Assembly (NCBI RefSeq): GCF_014651875.1
Contig: NZ_BMXS01000005.1
Location: forward strand, 118,853-182,852
Direction: 5' to 3'
Origin: Litchfieldella qijiaojingensis
GTDB taxonomy: Bacteria > Pseudomonadota > Gammaproteobacteria > Pseudomonadales > Halomonadaceae
DNA length: 64,000 bases
Shown: positions 61,010-64,000 of the stretch, one piece after another
How positions within the stretch are numbered: position 1 is the stretch's first letter
How the letters are laid out: each line of letters opens with the position of its first letter
Program-made: the position numbers and the translations under genes
Notes under the pieces: model-generated
What the model was told of the DNA's origin: nothing
Seen by the model: the letters and a program-made list of their open reading frames with translations, nothing else
Databases searched by the model: none

Positions 61010-61507
61010 ATGAAGAATGTTGGGTCAATTGTGATGTATGGGATGGTTGCTTTTTTGGTTTTCCTATACATCTCAGAGAATAATAGTGGCGATAGTGGAG
61101 GAGGGTCTGAGGTTGCCGAGGAAAGCAAAAGGCAGATTCAGCTTTCCGATGAGGCGAGCATGGGGGGCTACTCTGAAGAAGAGGTCTGCAAGGCGGCAAT
61201 GTCATCCATGTTTTTCCACAGTCCATCCATAATGGAAGTAAGTCAGTCTGGGGGTGAGATTTATAAAGTAAGCTACCGACGACCTAGCGATAACAGCTTG
61301 TGGGAAAACAAATGCCAGATTAAAGGAAACAGAATCTACTGGGGAAGTTTCGATGGAAGGTGGCGGACAAATGAGCTTGATGGTGTGATTTTGTTCATGG
61401 CTTTTGGAGAAGATCTTACAATTCAGGAGAACCATTCTGATGGAAGCACCTCTGTCACATATTTTGAAAAGCGTGATGATGGGTCTATTGTAGAAGTGGA
61501 GTTGTAG
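61010..61507 (+). CDS. Small membrane-anchored protein of unknown function
   Basis: 165 residues, AT-rich. One N-terminal hydrophobic segment (VGSIVMYGMVAFLVFLYI) probably anchors it in the inner membrane; the rest (KVSYRRPSDNSLWENKCQIKGNRIYWG...) is a beta-rich domain likely in the periplasm, with two Cys that could pair. The upstream GGGAGTAAGGGA fits a ribosome site. Codon use differs from the recBCD genes, suggesting transfer. Function unknown. Confidence 0.6.
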   Translation: MKNVGSIVMYGMVAFLVFLYISENNSGDSGGGSEVAEESKRQIQLSDEASMGGYSEEEVCKAAMSSMFFHSPSIMEVSQSGGEIYKVSYRRPSDNSLWENKCQIKGNRIYWGSFDGRWRTNELDGVILFMAFGEDLTIQENHSDGSTSVTYFEKRDDGSIVEVEL

Positions 61508-61521
61508 GGTGGGGGATGAAG

Positions 61522-61545
61522 AAGCCCCGCATGGTGGCGGGGCTT
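61522..61545 (+). terminator. Hairpin terminator after the small membrane protein gene
   Basis: AAGCCCCGC-ATGGTG-GCGGGGCTT: perfect 9-bp arms and a 6-nt loop, 14 bp after the stop at 61507. The downstream run is AGTCGG rather than T-rich, so termination may rely on the stem alone; it reads equally well on the other strand. Confidence 0.6.
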
Positions 61546-62320
61546 AGTCGGTTACCACTTCCCGGTTCATATCGGTCTCCATGTGTGACTAGCGGGAATG
61601 GCTTTACTGTCAGCGCTATTTTACGCAAACCTATCTATTTTGATCCATATTTCTCTCCTCCATCTCTATTTTTGCCTTAAGCTCAACATCAAAAGACATT
61701 GATGATATTGGTGGGATTGTAAAGTCTGGCCGTTCGGAAATGAGGGCCGATCCAACCATTAGGTTCACCATCACTCCAACTAATACATTTTCTGCCAACC
61801 TTTTAAGTTCCATAAGTTTCTCCATCCAGAAGTTAATCTGAAAGGAGGGCTATTTCCTGAAGTTATGCATTGTATTTTCACATACCCATATTCCTTCATA
61901 TTTGAAATATTACCCTTGCCTTTCTTTTTGATATTGCCCTTCCCGAAAACGGGCATCCTCACTAATATATATCGGCACGCATAATGTTGTAAAGTGTTTT
62001 TTTGAGGTGTGGCGACTTTTTTAACTTGCTCGCCATGTGTGTTTTTATAATTATTTTTTATATTTAAAATACAGCTAAGAAAAGGCGGTAGGGGGGTACA
62101 GGGTTGAGGCTTTTGGATTTTTAGACACTAGAAATGGGTCATTTCTTTTACATTCTTACCGCCGCTCTCCAGGCCGCCTGACTCGGCAGTTTTTTCGTAA
62201 AGAAATCGCGTGAAGCTTTCTATGGATAGGAAAGGTAGCTTTCTTTTCGGGTGGTATCGGCCAGAAGCGTGTTGCCGATCCCGGTAACTGTCAAGGTAGT
62301 TGTCGTGCCCGATCACGTTT
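61546..62320. other. AT-rich stretch, largely without recognised genes
   Basis: About 775 bp of clearly AT-rich DNA (for example TTATAATTATTTTTTATA near 62045). It holds one possible small gene (61631-61813, reverse) and an open frame of 62 codons (62128-62316, reverse, GTG start) that starts 4 bp past the transposase stop. The second reads MIGHDNYLDSYRDRQHASG and may be part of the insertion sequence end or a truncated neighbour. No attachment site found. Confidence 0.45.
61631..61813 (-). CDS. Possible small membrane protein
   Basis: 60 residues from ATG 61813, chosen because GGAG lies 6 nt upstream; the ATG four codons earlier lacks such a site. MELKRLAENVLVGVMVNLMVGSA gives one hydrophobic segment, followed by a charged tail (VELKAKIEMEERNMDQNR). 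No family recognised. The good ribosome site and amphipathic layout support a gene, but the small size and AT-rich context leave doubt. Confidence 0.35.
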   Translation of the reverse strand: MELKRLAENVLVGVMVNLMVGSALISERPDFTIPPISSMSFDVELKAKIEMEERNMDQNR

Positions 62321-63385
62321 TTACGCCGCCTTCTTGGCCGGCGTCATTACCGGCTCCCGCTCGGGATTGAGCGAGACTACCTTGATCGGCTCCCAGTTAC
62401 GGGTCTTGCCGCTCCAGCGAGCCGGGTTGGCTCGGCGAGCCGCCTGATGCAGCGTATGACGCCGAGCCAGAATCACCTTGTCGTGGCCAGCATGGCGCTG
62501 AGCCGGCGTCACGAAGCGGATGCCACTATGGCGGTGCTCATGGTTGTACCAGGCAACAAAGCCCTGCACCCAATGCCGCGCTTTGTCGAGGTCGGCGAAG
62601 CCGTCGACCGGGTAGTTCGGCACGTACTTGCAGGTGCGAAACAGCGCTTCGGAGAAGGCGTTGTCGTTGCTGACCCGAGGCCGGCTGAAGGACGACTCGA
62701 TGTTCAGCTCACGCAGCTTCTCGAGCAGCGTGGCGCCCTTGAAAGGGCTGCCGTTGTCGGCATGCAGCACCAGCGGCTTGTCGATGACCTGCTCGGCGAG
62801 CACGGCACGCTCGATGACCGTCCGCGAGTTAAGGGCCGACTCCGCCAGGAAGACCTCCCAGCCGACAAGCTTGCGGCTGTAGATGTCGAGGATCATCACC
62901 AGGTAGTAATGGCTCCCTTTGACCGGTCCGGGCAGCCAGGTGCAATCCCACGACCACACCTGATTGGGCGCCGTGGCCTGATAGGTGGTCGGTGGCGCAT
63001 GGCGTTTCGGCGCCTTGGCGCGCCCGCGATGGGCCAGTTCGCCATGGCGACGCAGCACCCGGTAGAAGGTTGATACCGAGGCGAGGTAGCGGTCTTCCTC
63101 GTCCAGCAGCCGCACCACGATCTGTTCCGGCGGCAAGTTGGCGAACGCCGGCCGATGGCACACGTCGAGGATCGCCTGCTCCTCAGCGGTCGTCAGGGCG
63201 TTGGCGGGCACCGGCCGTTCGGCAAAAGGGCGCTGATCCTCCTGGAGTTCGTCGCCACGGGTCCAGCGTTGATAGGTGCGTGCGGTGAGCCCCAGCGCGC
63301 GACAGGCGGGCTCGAGACGGGCGCCCTGAGCCCGCGCTTCCTCGATCAGCGCGACGGCCTGTTGGCGAGTCTGGGCACTGATCAT
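62321..63385 (-). CDS. IS3-family transposase, OrfB (DDE integrase core)
   Basis: 354 residues. The rve-type catalytic triad is visible: first Asp in WSWDCTWLPG, second in LVLHADNGSPFKGATL, and the Glu in NDNAFSEALFRT, the D-D-35-E spacing of IS3 elements. An N-terminal helix-turn-helix (ARLEPACRALGLTARTYQRW) precedes it. Its start overlaps the end of OrfA by 4 bp. The frame is intact, so the element may be active. Confidence 0.92.
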   Translation of the reverse strand: MISAQTRQQAVALIEEARAQGARLEPACRALGLTARTYQRWTRGDELQEDQRPFAERPVPANALTTAEEQAILDVCHRPAFANLPPEQIVVRLLDEEDRYLASVSTFYRVLRRHGELAHRGRAKAPKRHAPPTTYQATAPNQVWSWDCTWLPGPVKGSHYYLVMILDIYSRKLVGWEVFLAESALNSRTVIERAVLAEQVIDKPLVLHADNGSPFKGATLLEKLRELNIESSFSRPRVSNDNAFSEALFRTCKYVPNYPVDGFADLDKARHWVQGFVAWYNHEHRHSGIRFVTPAQRHAGHDKVILARRHTLHQAARRANPARWSGKTRNWEPIKVVSLNPEREPVMTPAKKAA

Positions 63386-63846
63386 TCGTCCTCGTCCCCC
63401 CAGATCGCCCGGGCCTTTTTTCGCAGCGTCAACAAGGCCGCGGTTTCGGCAAGGGCGGCCTCCTTGCGTTTGAGCTCCCGCTCCAGCTCCCGGATGCGCT
63501 TGCGCTGCTCCTTGGTGTCGAGGGCTTCCCGGCGCCGCTCCTCCTGGGACAGGCTGGTGGCACGCTCACAGTCACGCCGCCAGGCCTGGATCTGTTCGGG
63601 GTAGAGACCACGCCGGCGACAGTATTCAGTCACCTCCTCGGCATTCATCGCGGCGGTCTCGACCACAGCAGCGAACTTGTCCCGTGATGACCAGCTCTCC
63701 GCGCTACCGTCACCGGCATCGGGTAGGCAGCGGCCCTGTTCACGGGCTTCCTTGCGCCACTTGTAGATGGTCGCCACCGAGATACCTTCCTGCTCAGCGA
63801 CCTCACTGGCGCTGAGGTTATGGGGTGGCAGCAGCTTGGCCACCAC
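63382..63846 (-). CDS. IS3-family transposase, OrfA
   Basis: About 154 residues from a GTG start at 63846; the frame is open a few codons further (RYSEERRQAVVAKLLPPHN), so the true start is uncertain. The helix-turn-helix is LSASEVAEQEGISVATIYKWRKEA, and a leucine-zipper-like coiled coil (RIRELERELKRKEAALAETAALLTL) ends the protein. OrfA binds the element ends and is normally fused to OrfB by frameshifting. Confidence 0.88.
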   Translation of the reverse strand: MVAKLLPPHNLSASEVAEQEGISVATIYKWRKEAREQGRCLPDAGDGSAESWSSRDKFAAVVETAAMNAEEVTEYCRRRGLYPEQIQAWRRDCERATSLSQEERRREALDTKEQRKRIRELERELKRKEAALAETAALLTLRKKARAIWGDEDE

Positions 63847-64000
63847 GGCTTGTCTCCGTTCCTCGGAGTAGCGATGTCAACGTCACTGAAGGTTGTCCGT
63901 TTTTCATCAATTCAGATTGTCCGGTTTTCATCAGTGCTCTTTCATCGGAACAGCTTCAGGGGTGTGTGAGGTGTCGTCCTCCTTCGCAGTGGGCGTCGTT

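Larger units (their letters stand above)
62321..63933 (-). mobile_element. IS3-family insertion sequence (termini not fully resolved)
   Basis: Contains overlapping OrfA and OrfB of an IS3-type element. Upstream of OrfA the DNA has two near-identical 16-17-bp direct repeats, TTGTCCGTTTTCATCA at 63894 and TTGTCCGGTTTTCATCA at 63917, likely at or near the right end. A matching left terminus was not found, so the limits are approximate and no target duplication was identified. Confidence 0.75.

Noticed and set aside
62128..62316. 62-codon reverse frame right after the transposase gene
   Set aside because: Starts with GTG 4 bp after the transposase stop and has no recognisable domain; more likely part of the IS end or chance. 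Kept only as a note in the gene-free entry.
1..64000. tRNA, rRNA or replication origin
   Set aside because: No cloverleaf-type sequences, rRNA segments or DnaA-box clusters were recognised by eye; a covariance-model scan would be decisive.

Overview
The window looks like a chromosomal segment of a halophilic gammaproteobacterium, most likely Halomonas or a close relative. The clues are high GC in the core genes, an ectoine hydroxylase, several Na+-coupled and TRAP transporters, and a RecC-RecB-RecD operon. No rRNA, tRNA or CRISPR array was recognised.

Layout. (1) 1-8104 is a selenium module: the 5' part of egtD, an oxidoreductase-SelD fusion, a SenB-type glycosyltransferase, a SenA/EgtB-type enzyme, and a PhnDCE-like ABC importer with a double-length permease. 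Together these can plausibly import a selenium oxyanion, reduce and activate it to selenophosphate, make a selenosugar and join it to hercynine, giving selenoneine. (2) 8109-16389 holds a large lipoprotein, ilvD, a Na+/solute symporter under a TPP riboswitch, an unknown gene, mmsA and ectD. (3) 16650-16900 is a graveyard of a deleted ada/ogt copy and a GntR fragment. (4) 16929-26625 is a benzoate-catechol unit (benABC, catB, catC, catA, a TRAP transporter), with benR divergent. (5) 26709-34367 is a malonate unit (GntR regulator, TRAP transporter, malonyl-CoA decarboxylase, malonyl-CoA synthetase), then a DsbA-like isomerase and a duplicated matB 3' end. (6) 34498-44271 is tryptophan/kynurenine catabolism (NSS transporter, two kynureninases, an Lrp-type regulator, tryptophan dioxygenase), interrupted by ada/alkA-ogt repair genes and an AT-richer AbiE toxin-antitoxin pair. 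(7) 44426-50495 is a mosaic accessory stretch: a foreign-looking adenylate-forming ligase, broken monooxygenase and RES-toxin genes, a LysR/PACE efflux pair and two MITE-like elements. (8) 50648-60650 is recC-recB-recD, with palindromic repeats inserted in frame in recB and recD. (9) 60651-64000 is AT-rich and ends in an IS3-family element.

The strongest systems-level observation is the selenoneine locus with its own importer. The next are the in-frame repeat array in recD, the remnants that record past rearrangements (ada-ogt, matB, RES/monooxygenase, an alpha/beta hydrolase beside kynU), and several readable operators (benA, matP, kynU/kynR, abiE).
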